Source: Abelmoschus esculentus
Lineage: Eukaryota > Streptophyta > Magnoliopsida > Malvales > Malvaceae
DNA: 64,000 nucleotides
Direction: 5' to 3'
NCBI GenBank assembly: GCA_035048815.1
Contig: JAUCBN010000043.1
Location: 12,465,001-12,529,000 of the forward strand
Shown: one piece after another, positions 45,333 to 56,561 of the stretch
Layout of the letters: each line of letters starts with the position of its first letter
Position numbering within the stretch: the stretch's first letter is position 1
Program-made: the position numbers and the translations under genes
The notes under the pieces: model-generated
Seen by the model: the letters and a program-made list of their open reading frames with translations, nothing else
Database searches by the model: none
Told to the model about the DNA's origin: nothing

Positions 45333-45540
45333 ACTCTCCCTCCTTGAAGAAATTTTTTTCCTTGAAATTTACTTAGACAAGAAGAGATGTGAATATTAAG
45401 CTCAAATGTCCTTCTCAACTTCCCACGTTACTTTCTCGATACTATAGTTCCTCAACAACACCCTTACCAAAGGTATTCTCTTGTTTCAAAGCTCTTTTAC
45501 TACTTTATCAAGGATTTCAATTAGTCTCTCCTCGTAAGTC
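45333..45540 (-). pseudogene. Chromodomain remnant and polypurine tract of a Tekay-type element
   Basis: The minus strand carries AAGGAGGGAGAGT (45345-45333) directly before the LTR. Upstream of it a broken frame reads LTYEERLIEILDK-like text, then KRIPLVRVLLRNYS and EKVTWEVEKDI, with at least two stops. This is the C-terminal chromodomain of the integrase, which in chromoviruses directs insertion to heterochromatin. The rest of the element is absent right of 45540. Confidence 0.7.
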
Positions 45541-46103
45541 TAACCCTAAACCATATAATTATATATATTTTTATTTAAATAATAATATCTAAATCATTAA
45601 TCAGAAATTCTTTATGCATAATTGATTATCTTTATCTTCTACAAACATTTACATCCGTAAAAATTATTTGCAAACTTTACTTCAATTGATTCATCCAAAA
45701 TAATATATCATTAAAATTAGGTATTCAAAGCGTGTTCTTTATCAAAATCTCAATAATTATACCTTTATTTTTTTCTCCTAAAAACAACAAATAGTTGACA
45801 ATTTAATTACCAATATATTAATTAATTAATTTCCGTCACTAAACCCTTAAACCCGTCATTAAAAACACCTGACCCGTCGATTATATAATTTTTTTTGTTT
45901 TAACCCTTAAATTTATAAGGGTTTAAGGAATAAAATGGTGATTTTTCTCATTGTCAGTACCGTAAAAGTAAAATCTTTTATTTAATAAAATGGTAAATCT
46001 ACTCTTCAACCCTCTTAAAAATTTACAATTCAATCTTGATCCCCCAATTTTTTTATTTTTTTTGGCTTCACCCATGTTTTTGTCATAACAACTTGGATAC
46101 TAA
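45541..46103. other. AT-rich intergenic DNA
   Basis: No gene or clear repeat was recognised. Confidence 0.4.
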
Positions 46104-46719
46104 GACTCCGTTTAGGATTGCTTTTCAAACTAGCTTTTGGGCCAAAAACTGGTTTGAAACGCAGAAGCAATGCTAAACAGTTAACTTTTAGAAGAAAAAA
46201 ACTGCGTTTGAAAAGTGATTTTTAATTCAAACGCAAAAGCTAAAATTTCTAGCTTTTACGGTTGGAAAAGTGCTTTTAAGAGTCGGATTACAATTTTAAC
46301 CTTCATTTATTATGTTTTATTATAATTTAATTTTTACAAATACATGATTATATTTAAAATAAATTATTTTTTTAATTTAAAAATTATATATATTCATATA
46401 AAAATTATATATTTTCTCAAAACCACTTCTTAAAAGCACTTTTTAAAAATAATTTATGTATTCATTTATTAATATTTTTATATTTTATCATAATTTAAAT
46501 TAATATTATAATATAAAATAATTTAATTATCATTTAAATATATATTTTTTTTAACTTATAACATCATGTCTAAAATAGTCATTTAGTTCTCAAAATCACT
46601 TTTTGACAACAATACTAAACACATATATTTTAAACTAAAAATTCTAAAAGAACTTTTCTACTATACTTTTTCACCACATTTTTCCACCGCACTTTTTAAA
46701 AGTAATGCTAAACTGACCC
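46104..46719. mobile_element. PIF/Harbinger-type (Tourist-like) MITE, 616 bp
   Basis: Left end GACTCCGTTTAGGATTGC and right end (other strand) GGGTCAGTTTAGCATTAC are inverted and continue into AAAAGCxxTTT-type subterminal repeats. Both sides carry TAA (46101-46103 and 46720-46722), the 3-bp duplication typical of Harbinger elements. Confidence 0.75.
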
Positions 46720-47846
46720 TAAATGTTCTTATATGCTACCGACTAGTATTAGGTTAGTTGTAAGAGACATTACAATTTTAATAAGAGAATATATATTTAA
46801 ATATTAAAGATGATATTGTTTAAAAAATTATCATAAATTTTAAATATAGATCGTTAAACGGTTACGTACCTATATAATTTCATTTGGTGGTTCAAAAATT
46901 AAATAATTGAAAGGACTTGGCAAGTGTTGGATTTAGGAGTTTTATTTTGTTAGATTGGAGAGCTACTAAAGGGTGGGAGGGGCAAGCCCCTTACCCCGAA
47001 GATTTTTATTTTTAAAATTTTGTTTTTCTATTTAAATTCTTTTAAAATTTGATTTTTTATGAATTTATTATTTACTTCTAAACATTTATATTTTGCCCCC
47101 TTCAAGCCCAAATCCTAGCTCTGTCCTTGATTGAGACTTGGTAACATTGCGTATGTTTCTTCGATGGGGGCTTTTTATAATGTCATTAAGGGTTTTAGAG
47201 TTTTATTTTGATTAATTTGGATTAACCCGTGCCGCACGCTTAATTTTGATAGGTGAATCTTTCAACAAAGATTTTCTTCATATACAACGCGTCAAAACTT
47301 AATTATACTTAAACGGAGTCATGTTACGTACCATTTAGACGGAGTTTACTTCAATGAGGACTTAATATCTGTTCTCCCTTTTTATTTTTTCGAACAATAT
47401 TAAAATTAGTTTTTTTTTAATTGAAAGAGATAAAAAAAAATAGAAATTACGGCATAGTATCATATCCAGATTGAAAAAAAAAACTATGGGGCATGAAGAA
47501 TATCGAAAATAGAGACATTTCAGATATAAAAATGAGTTTTGAATTTAAATATATTAAATTATATAAAATTTATCAGTTGATTAATTTGAATCAGGTTGGT
47601 AAAGACTTATCATAAGAACAATAATCTCAACCCAACTTATTTTATTCATAAAATCAAAATTTAAGATAATTAATATTATTTTTAAGGATCCAATGTTTTT
47701 ATTTACTAGACCAACTGAATATTAATAAAGCTCACATCGAGTTAACGAAAGGTATTCATAAGAAGGTTGGCTAGTTTAAATATTATATTAATGCATAAGA
47801 GTATTTAAATTAAAGTCCTCGAATTATATATATTATCATGTGATAT
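46720..47846. other. AT-rich DNA with a dispersed repeat copy
   Basis: The segment at about 46940-47130 (GGGAGGGGCAAGCCCC, then TTTTAAAATTTGATTTTT) is related to the minus-strand copy at 13690-13860. No gene is seen. Confidence 0.45.
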
Positions 47847-48634
47847 AGTGGTGAGTAAAACTCAACTCGATTTAAAAATTTATTTTTTATTGGACTCAAG
47901 GTAAAAAAATGGACTCATTTTGACTTGACTCGAAATTTTATAAATTCAACCCAACTCGAAAAAAATTCAAAAGTTCAAGTAATAAAATATAAATCTAATA
48001 ACTCAAAATTTTTAATAATTATAGGGACTAATCGCATATTTAACCCCCTATAATTTTATTATCAAGCCCTTCTTTTCTCTTTTTACCTTTTAATTTTCTT
48101 TTCATAACATTCTAGTCACTATCTAGATTTATTTTTTATTTTAGTTAATATAATTTTTATTTATATCTTTTATATTATGTTATTTATTTTATTTTATTTT
48201 ATTTTTAAATTTTGAATTTAATATATTTAAATTATCTCTATTTTTGGTCTAGTCTTAATCTTATATAGATAAGAATGAGGATTTTAGCGAAATATGTAAT
48301 TTAATGAAATGACATATACATACCTAAATTATTTGATGACGATGATAATAATAATTCAAAATTTTATTTACACATGTAAAAAATAATATGAAGAAACATA
48401 TATATAGATATAAAGTGAAAGTCGTTTAAATTGTAATTAAACTATATTATAGTATTTATAAATAGTAAAATTAAAATTTGTACATAAATTCAAAAAATCA
48501 AATCGACTCGAACTTGAACTTGTTAAAATCGATTTGAATAAAAAAAATTAAAAATTTTAAGTTATAAAATATGGTGACTCAACTTAAAAAACTTAAAATT
48601 TTTTGAATCGATTCGACCCACTCAAACATTCACT
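47847..48634. mobile_element. hAT-type MITE related to 11030-11534
   Basis: Left end AGTGGTGAGTAAAACTCAAC and right end CTCAAACATTCACT are imperfect inverted repeats flanked by TGATAT on both sides (47841-47846 and 48635-48640). Internal words are CGACTCGAA and TTGACTTGACTCG, as in the shorter relative. Confidence 0.55.
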
Positions 48635-48821
48635 TGATATATTGTAGTTATGTAACGCAGTATTTTGTAGTTTTTAAAAAATTCAAATAAATATTAAAAA
48701 TTATAATAAATTCTAAAAATATTACTGGAAGATACTATGACATAATATATGATATCAACTGATCTGAAATGACTTGATTATCTTTTTTCCTTAAAAAACC
48801 CTAAGTCCATGAACCTACCAT

Positions 48822-49362
48822 TAGGTGTGTATTATTCGATTTTAATTAAATTAACTGACCAAACTAAAATTATATCATTTAATTTGGTCGATTAATTTTT
48901 GATAAATTCGGTTAATGGTTATTTTTTTTAAAATTCGATTATTGATTAATTCAGTTCGAAATCAGTTAATTAACCAAATTAATTGAATTAACTGAAATTA
49001 TTATATATTAAATATTAGTATTATATATTTATTTTGTCATTTAACTTTTAAAATTTTTTGAAATATTCATTAATTTTTTATATTATAAAATGATTACTAA
49101 ATTTTTATTAAATTAACATAAAATAAAAGTTTAGTGACTAAAAAATTATTTTAGCATAATTTAATAACCTATTATATAATTTAACAAAAAATTATAATAA
49201 ATTTTGGTTAATTCGACTAATTAACCGAAATAATTTATGTTTGATTAATTTTGTTAAAGATAATTATGTTCAATTAACGGTTAAGATTTTAAAATTTTCG
49301 GTTAATTCGATTTTGGTTAATTCGATTCGGCCACCTACCGAATTAACCGAATAGACACCCTT
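48822..49362. mobile_element. hAT-type MITE, 541 bp, with perfect 9-bp target duplication
   Basis: The ends are TAGGTGTGTATTATTCG and CGAATAGACACCCTT. ACCTACCAT occurs exactly on both sides (48813-48821 and 49363-49371). The interior is made of GGTTAATTCG and CCGAATTAAC words in both orientations. There is no coding capacity. Confidence 0.85.
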
Positions 49363-49506
49363 ACCTACCATTAATTACCATACACAGATTCAGTCAAAGA
49401 AAAAATATATAAAAATAAATAAATATTCTGATCAGCCAATTAATTAAAGTTTTATTTTATTTTTCTCAACTTTTAGTTCTTATTTTCTTCATTTTAATAT
49501 TTTAAT

Positions 49507-49607
49507 ATTTAAGTGGTTAAAGGAACGATTGTTGTTCTTAGAGGTCATGGGTTCGAGCACCAGCGATGGCAGCAGAGTGATTGAGCGATCAAAGTTAAAT
49601 GGTGGAG
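49507..49607 (+). repeat. tRNA-derived SINE-like head, copy 2
   Basis: AAGTGGTTAAAGGAACG is followed by the B-box GGTTCGAGCACC (49550-49561) and AGCGATGGCAGCAGAG, matching copy 1 on the opposite strand. The complete gypsy element starts right after it. Confidence 0.55.
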
Positions 49608-49612
49608 ATTAT

Positions 49613-51769
49613 TGTAACGACCCGGATTTCGGATTCGAGAGTCGGGTTAACCCGAGGGGTTTGGGCTTCGGTTTTGGGACCCGTGTTTGTGTTGTTGGAC
49701 CTTTAGCTTGTTTGGGCTTGAGTGTTGTTGGGTTTGAAAGGTTTTGGTAAGGGGCTTTTTGGTCTTTCTTTTGTTGAGGACAAAGAGAGGGGGTGATGTT
49801 GATTTTCTGCAGAGAAAATCAGAGTGGTGAAGTCACCACCCCTTTTCCTCTTGTTCTTCATCTTTTCTCCATCAAATCTCAAAGAGAAAGGTGCTAACTT
49901 ATGGAGCTTGAGTAGAAATCACATTTAGAGGTTGGAGGGTAAGTGGTAGTGTTGTTTGTGATCTACAAAGCAAGGTAAGAGTTGTTTGGTTTGGTGAAGA
50001 AGAAGGGGTGAGTGTGTAATCCGAGAATGAGAGTTTTAGGAGGGTTGTTCTGTAGTTTTTGATGTTTTCTTAGAGTTAAAAACATCACCAAGCAATGCCT
50101 AATTGCTTGTTTAATCTCCTTCTTGTAGAGAAAGAAGTGGAAGCTCCATCTCAAAGGTTGGGCAAGGAAAAAGCTTGAAGAGGAGGGGAGCTCGGGTTTG
50201 TTGTTGTTTGTGCAAGAGGTTGGTACTCTCAACTCTTCTCCTCATCATCCTTATCACGGTAGAATGCATTTCATGTAAATACTTGTATGTGTGCATGGTT
50301 GCACGAGCTTGGTAGGTTTTAATGGTGATTTTCGTGTTAAGGGGATTGGTGGTTAGAAAATGATGTTAAAACACCTTAAATATCCTTAAAACTTGATAAG
50401 AACACTTTAGAATCGATTAGAAGTAGTTTGGGAATGAATCCTTAAAATTTCTAAGTGAAACCTGTAGTTTCGTGCAGGGGGTATCGATACACGGGTCACC
50501 GGTATCGATACCGTTGAGAGAAAATAAGTTGAAGGAGAGGGGGTATCGATACCAAGTCCTCCAGTGGCATATTGGCTTCGATACCATTACCAAATCCAAT
50601 AATCCCCCTTTCGTTGACTTTAAAATTGGTCAAAGGGTATCGATGTCAGTATCGATACCCATGTTTCGATACCCTCTTTGGGTGGGCATCGATGCAGTGT
50701 GTTTCGATACCCCACATAAGGGTATCGATACCCTTGCATGAACTCGACAAATTGGTTTCGTTTGAGGTTCGATAAGAGAAATAAGGGTCGAAATGCATCT
50801 TATAAATAATTAAATGAATTGTTATCATAAGATTGATGATTTTAACCCCAAAAAGACTAAGTCTTGATGAGTCTTAGTATGCTTTGATGTTAAGGTCCTA
50901 GGTGGACCGTTTGTGTGTATCGAGTCTTTGTTTGATGAAAATTCGGATATCCAAAAGTATTGCAACACGTCGAAGGCTATCTGATGTAACATGTCGGGTG
51001 ATGTATTGAAGACCTTTATTACGAGTGTTGGGCGGCCTCACTCGAAGATATTCGATGTAACATTTCGAGCATGGGATTGGTTCGGCGGCCTCCATCCCTT
51101 TTCGAACGTTAGGCGGCCTCGTTCGAAGATATCCAATGTAACATTCCAGGCATAGGATTTGAGGGCGTCCTCAATCTTGAGTGTAGGATCCCTATGCTGT
51201 GTAGACGCGGGCCTCACTCTTGAGTGTTCTTGTGTTATGACATGTATATGCTGTGTGCGATATTATACATTGTTTATGCCATGTATTAGGCAAGCATGTT
51301 AGACCATCATATCATGCACGATATTTATATGCTATGCTTTACTGCTTATGATATGCATGATTTTGGGTCGAGTTCGGCGTACCCACTGAGCTTTCGTAGC
51401 TCAGCGTTTGAAATGTGTTTTCATGTGTAGGTTAGGTGAAGCCGGTTCGTGGAGCACCATAAAGGTTTGGATTTCAACATCGACCATGTTGTCAGAGTAC
51501 ATTTATTAGATTTAGTGGGCTAATACCTTGTCGAACCCTATATGTAATTTTTGTAACTCTGTTTATTATTGAGTCGAATGTTCTAATAGGTTGTAATATT
51601 TTGGAGCTTCAAGTGCTTTAAATTATTTTGGGCTTTGGTTTTAACTTAATGGATTTATAAATCATATTTGGACTTGAGTTGGTTTTATTTTGGGGGCTTT
51701 TGAAATGAAATTTTGGAATACAGGTTTTGGGCCGGAGGCCCAATGTGACATCCGGGTCGGGGTGTTACA
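49613..51769 (+). repeat. 5' LTR of the Tekay-type element
   Basis: It runs from TGTAACGACCC to GGGGTGTTACA, 2157 bp. It contains a TATCGATA palindrome cluster (50480-50745) and two or three copies of an approximately 80-bp unit with GCGGCCTC and TCGAAGATATTCGATGTAAC (50985-51165). Frames through the palindromes are artefacts. Confidence 0.95.
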
Positions 51770-51774
51770 TTTAG

Positions 51775-51787
51775 TGGTATCAGAGCC
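51775..51787 (+). other. Primer-binding site, initiator Met tRNA
   Basis: TGGTATCAGAGCC lies five bases after the 5' LTR, an exact match to the standard iMet complement used by Tekay and many other plant retrotransposons. Confidence 0.92.
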
Positions 51788-51946
51788 TAGGTTGAGTCGG
51801 TTCTAGGAAGTCCCCGGGAGAGTCTAGTGTGTTATATAGGTGTCAAACAAGTATATGCCCACGAGTCAATATCGTACTTTCTTTAAAGCTGAAATTTGAT
51901 GGTGTGATCTTGTTTGTTGTTGTTGTTAGTGTAGAAATGGTTAAAT

Positions 51947-53302
51947 ATGCCGAGACGTGTGAGGGATCAGGTTGAAAGCCAGGGTTCTCGCGGAGGAGAC
52001 TCCAACTACGAGTATGAGCCCGATGAGGAGGTTCCATCTGACGATGCAGTTGGTCAAGGGGCCAACTACTTTGCTCAATTGAACCTTACCCTGCGTAGGA
52101 TAGTGAGAGCTATACCGAGGCCATCTTCTATGCGTCGTGAGGCACCGGTTGAGAGGGTGCGAAGGCAAGGAGCTGTTGACTTTTTTGGTACGGGACAGGA
52201 TAATCCCGTACAAGCTGATCAGTGGTTGCATGACACCAGGTGGATAATGAGACAGATGAGGCTGAGGTCAGAGGACAAGCAGTCGTGTGTGTTGTCGTTT
52301 CTGAAGTGCAACGCGAGAGAGTGGTGGGAGGCGGTGAAGCAAGGTTGGTATCCTCATCGTCCTAAGTGGGAGGACTTTCTTGAGGAGTTCGAGAGCAAGT
52401 ATGTGGGGGAGACTCACATCGACACCTTGAGGGAGCGGTTTACCCATCTTGTCCAAGGGAACTGTTTGGTCTTTGCGTATGAGCAGGAGTTCCTTCAGTT
52501 GAGCCGATATGCTCCAGAGCTTGTTGCTACTGAGAAGATGAGATATAAGAGGTTCTTGAGATGTCTAAGGAAGAAGATCCAGACTTATCTCACTGCTGCA
52601 CTGCCTAAGGTGTTTTCTGAGTTGGTTGTCAGTGCCAAGTTGTTGGAGCACGTTTAGGGTTTGACCTATGAGCTGTCTGTTGGCTAGGGAGTCACCGGTG
52701 GAGCTAGTCAGAGTCATGCGGGTAACTCTCAGTCTCACTTCGATAGGAGTAGGAGCCGTTGGAACCAGAGAAGAGAAGCATCGAATCAGGGTTCGAGGTC
52801 AAACCAGAGATCAGAGTCTGTGGGACGTAGGAGGCAGTATGTGTCTTCTTCTGCTGGGGGCCCAGAGAGTTTACAGAGGAGTGTCAGTGTTCAGACTTGT
52901 AGACCTTGTGTTCGGACCCACCGAGGAGAGTGTTGGGGCAATGCCAGAGTTTGTTTTCAGTGTGGATCTTCGGATCATCTTGTGAGGGACTGTCTAGAGG
53001 TTGTGACGTCACCGCCAGTTCAGGCTCAGAGGACCGTGTTTCAGGCTCAGAGGGGTCGTGGGTTCTCACGTGGCGGAGCTAGCCACGCATCAGGAGGCAC
53101 CTTTCAGTCCACTACTAGAGCACCGACGAGACAATATGCGGTGAGGGCACAGAAGGATTGTGCTGCTAAAGATGTGATCTCAGGTACGTTCAGTTTGTTT
53201 TTTGTCCCTATAGTTGCTCTTGTGGACTCGGGATCTACCCACTCGTATATCCGTAGTGGGATATCACAACAGTGGGGTTACCAGCGAAGGATCTTGAGGT
53301 AG
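51947..53302 (+). pseudogene. Tekay gag and protease (broken)
   Basis: The ATG at 51947 is followed by 236 open codons holding the gag core (DPVQADQWLHDTRW-like region, LKCNAREWWEAVK, FTHLVQGN). Two in-frame stops, at 52655-52657 and about 52685, are then passed in the same frame. Downstream is an intact CCHC knuckle, CFQCGSSDHLVRDC (about 52950), and the protease active site VDSGSTHSYI (about 53222). A frameshift near 53277 moves the reading frame before RT. The product would coat and process element RNA; this copy is non-functional. Confidence 0.88.
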
Positions 53303-54507
53303 GAGTCCGTGTGACCAGTCCGTTGGGGTTAGATGTATTAGTGGATAAAGTGTATCGGAGGTGTCCGATCGAGGTGCAAGGGTCTATCTTTTCGGTCGAT
53401 CTTATGGTCTTACCGTTTTAGGAGTTCGACGCAATCTTTGGTATGGATTGGTTGTTCGAGCACGACGCAAGTTTGGGGTACCGATCTAAGAGTTTGAAGC
53501 TTCGTGTGGCTGATGGTTCTAAGCTTGTTGTGAAGGGTGAGAGGAACCCGTTCTTAGCGAATATTGTGTCCGCTTTGACAGCTCAGAGGTTGATCCAGCA
53601 GGGTTGCGAGGCTTTCTTAGCTCACGTGGTAGATGTGAGTTTTGAGAGTCCAGCTTTAGAGAGTTTAAGGACAGTTTGTGAGTATCCAGATGTGTTTCCG
53701 GAGGAGTTGCCTAGTTTACCTCCCGACCGTGAGTTGGATTTCCAGATAGAGGTGTTGCTAGGGACAACACCGGTGTCCATAGCACCTTATCGTATGGTAC
53801 CGGCGGAGATGAGAGAATTGAAGCAACAGATCCAAGAGTTACTTGAGAGAGGTTTTATCAAACCGAGTGTGTCATCGTGGAGAGCACCAATTTTGTTTGC
53901 GAAGAAGAATGATGGATCGATGAGGATGTGCATCGACTACCGTCAGCTTAATAAGGTCACGATCAAGAATCTTTACCCTTTACTGAGGATCGATGATCTG
54001 TTTGATCAGTTGAGGGGTGCTCGTGAGTTTTCTAAGATAGATATGAGGTCATGGTACTATCAGTTGAAAGTGGTGGAAGAGGATGTCCAAAAGACCGCTT
54101 TCAGGATGCGGTACAGACACTATGAGTTCTTAGTGATGCCGTTTGGGCTCACGAATGCACCTGCAGCTTTTATGGACTTGATGAACCGGATCTTTCAGCC
54201 TTACCTAGATCAGTTTGTGGTGGTGTTCATCGATGACATCTTGGTGTATTCACGCTCGGAGGAGGAGCATGACTACCACCTAAGGGTTGTTTTTCAGGTG
54301 TTGAGAGATAGGCGTCTGTACGCCAAGTTTAGTAAGTGTGAGTTTTGGTTGTCAGAGGTGGCGTTTCTTGGCCACATCGTTGCAACGGATGGCATCCGGG
54401 TGGATCCTCAAAAAATCCAAGCTGTTGTGGAATGGAAACCACTAAGGAACGTATCGGAAGTCCGTAGCTATTATTGGACTTGTCGGATACTACAGGAGGT
54501 TTGTTAA
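53278..54507 (+). pseudogene. Tekay protease end and reverse transcriptase
   Basis: After the shift the frame reads through LPAKDLEVGVRVTSPLG, one stop near 53420, then an open run of 354 codons from 53443. RT motifs are complete: FAKKNDGSMRMCIDYRQLNK, FSKIDMRSWYYQLKV, LVMPFGLTNAPAAFM and catalytic FIDDILVYS (about 54225-54251). A frameshift near 54470 (VRS then YYWTC) ends the frame just before RNase H. This is the best-preserved enzyme domain of the element. Confidence 0.9.
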
Positions 54508-55126
54508 AGGCTTTTCGATCATAGCGGTACCTTTGACCAAGTTGCTTCAGAAAGATGTTCCGTTTGTGTGGAATGAGAGAAGACAACAAAGTATTGAGCA
54601 GCTTAAGGCTTACCTTACAGAGGCACCGGTCTTGACACAACCGGAACCGGGGAAAGATTATGTGGTATTTAGTGATGCTTCCTTAAATGGGTTGGGTTGT
54701 GTGCTTATGCAGGAGGGTAAGATGGTTGCTTACGCCTCGAGGCAGTTGAAACCCCATGAGAGGAACTATCCTACACATGATCTTGAGCTAGCGGTAGTTA
54801 TCTTCGCTTTGAAGATATGGAGGCATTATCTCTACAGGGAGAAATGCTACATCTACACCGACCACAAGAGTTTAAAGTATCTGCTTACCCAGAAAGAGTT
54901 GAATCTGAGACAACGTTGGTGGATAGAGTTGTTGAAGGACTATAACTGTGTCACAGAGTATCATCCCAGCAAGGCGAATATGGTCACTGATGCTTTGAGT
55001 CAGAAGTCCATGTCAGACTTGAAAGCTTTGTTTGCTTGGTTGAGGATGACAGATGATGGAGGTTTGATAGCGGAGTTGCATGTGAAGCCCACGCTCGTTC
55101 AGGAGATCAAGAGAGCACAAGTGTAG
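54480..55126 (+). pseudogene. Tekay RNase H
   Basis: Read in the shifted frame: GLVGYYRRFVKGFS, then FSDASLNGLGCVLMQ (catalytic Asp), THDLELAVVIFALKIW (Glu), YTDHKSLKYL (Asp) and ANMVTDALS (the last Asp in a slightly altered NxVxDALS). A stop at 55124-55126 separates it from integrase. Confidence 0.88.
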
Positions 55127-55134
55127 ACGAAGGG

Positions 55135-56207
55135 TTGGTTGCCCAATTAGAGGTTGTTCAGAGAGGTGAGTTGTCAGACTTTGAGGTACGAGATGGTGGA
55201 TTCTTGTACTTTCAAGGTCAGTTGTGTATACCAGCTTTAGAGGATCTAAGGGATCGAACCTTGAGAGAAGCTCACCGTAGTCCGTTTTCTGTTCATCTGG
55301 GTAGTAACAAGATGTATCAGGATCTTCGTCCTTTCTTTTGGTGGTCGTGCATGAAAAGAGATGTATCAGAGTTTATGACTAGGTGTCTAGCGTGTCAACA
55401 AGTGAAGGCGGAACATCAGGTTCCTTTAGGGTTGCTTCAGCCTATCCAGATTCCATAGTGGAAGTGGGATCAAGTGACCATGGATTTTGTCACTGATTTA
55501 CCGATGACGTTGAGGAAACATGATGCTATATGGGTTATAGTTGACCGGTTGACCAAGTTGGCTCACTTCTTACCGGTAAGGATGGACTACAGTTTGGAAA
55601 AGTTGGCTCAGTTGTATATAAAGGAGATCGTGAGGTTGCATGGTGTACCTTTATCGATCGTATCAGACAGAGATCCGAGGTTTACAGTGAGGTTGTAGAA
55701 GTCTATCCACGAGGCTTTAGATACCAAGTTGCACTTCAGTACAACTTTTCATGCTCAGACCGATGGACAGTCTGAGAGAGTTATCCAGATCTTGGAGGAT
55801 ATGCTTTGGTGTTGTGCTGTGGACTTTGCCCGTAGTTGGGAAAAGCATTTACCGTTGGTAGAGTTTGCTTACAACAACAGTTATCAATCAAGCATCAAGA
55901 TGGCTCGTTTGAGGCCTTGTACGGGCGTAGGTGTAGGACACCTTTGTGTTGGAAAGAGCTTAATGAAAGGAAAAGAGTGGGTTCGGAGCTTGTTAAGGAA
56001 ACCGAGGAAAAAGTTCAGATCATCAAAGAGAGGTTACAAGCAACTTTTGACCGGCAAAAAGCTTATGCGGATAAGAAGCGTAAGCACATCGAGTACGAGC
56101 TTGGTGAGAAAGTGTTTCTCAAGGTATCTCCGTGGAAGGGTATCATCCGGTTTGGTCGCAAGGGAAAGTTGAGTCCAAGGTATATCTGGCCTTATGAGGT
56201 TCTTTAG
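55135..56207 (+). pseudogene. Tekay integrase (broken)
   Basis: The zinc-binding part ends CLACQQVKAEHQ (about 55390). The core begins MDFVTDLPM, with VIVDRLTKLAHF and IVSDRDPRF. HAQTDGQSERVIQ and LPLVEFAYNNSY follow near 55750-55890, then a frameshift, with FEALYGRRCRTPLCW resuming at about 55905. The C-terminal part has GEKVFLKVSPWKG and GKLSPRYIWPYEVL. Stops at 55456, 55696 and 56205 interrupt it. Confidence 0.88.
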
Positions 56208-56516
56208 AGGGTTGGACCGGTAGCTTATCGGCTAGCTTTGCCTCCAGAGTTGGAACATATACGCGATGTGTTCCACTTGTTTATGTTGAGACTTTACCGT
56301 TCTGATCCTTCGCATGTGGTTCAGCTTGAGGAAATCGAAGTCAATGTAGATTTGACTTACGAGGAAAGGCCTATCGGAATCGTGGATAGAGGAGTTAAGG
56401 AGCTTCGGAACAAGTGCATATATTTGGTAAAGGTTTTGTGGAGGAATCATGGAATCGAAGAAGCAATGTGGGAAACAGGGAAGGACATGAGAGCCCAGTA
56501 TCATCATCTCTTCTAG
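56208..56516 (+). pseudogene. Tekay chromodomain tail
   Basis: The segment reads LPPELEHIRDVFHLFML, then VDRGVKELRNKCIYLVKVLW, RNHGIEEAMWETGKDM and QYHHLF. In chromoviruses this domain binds histone marks and guides integration to heterochromatin. Confidence 0.85.
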
Positions 56517-56547
56517 ATAGGTAAATTTCGAGGAAAAAATTTTCTTT

Positions 56548-56561
56548 AAGGATGAGAGAGT
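56548..56561 (+). other. Polypurine tract of the Tekay-type element
   Basis: AAGGATGAGAGAG lies right before the 3' LTR start TGTAACGACCC, slightly altered from the AAGGGGGGAGAG type. Confidence 0.75.

Noticed and set aside
47847..48634. Firm hAT boundary with an 8-bp target duplication
   Set aside because: Only six bases (TGATAT) match cleanly in this AT-rich context, so the element is listed with reduced confidence.
49529..49750. 73-codon plus-strand frame
   Set aside because: It crosses the boundary between the SINE-like sequence and the gypsy LTR and has no conserved content.
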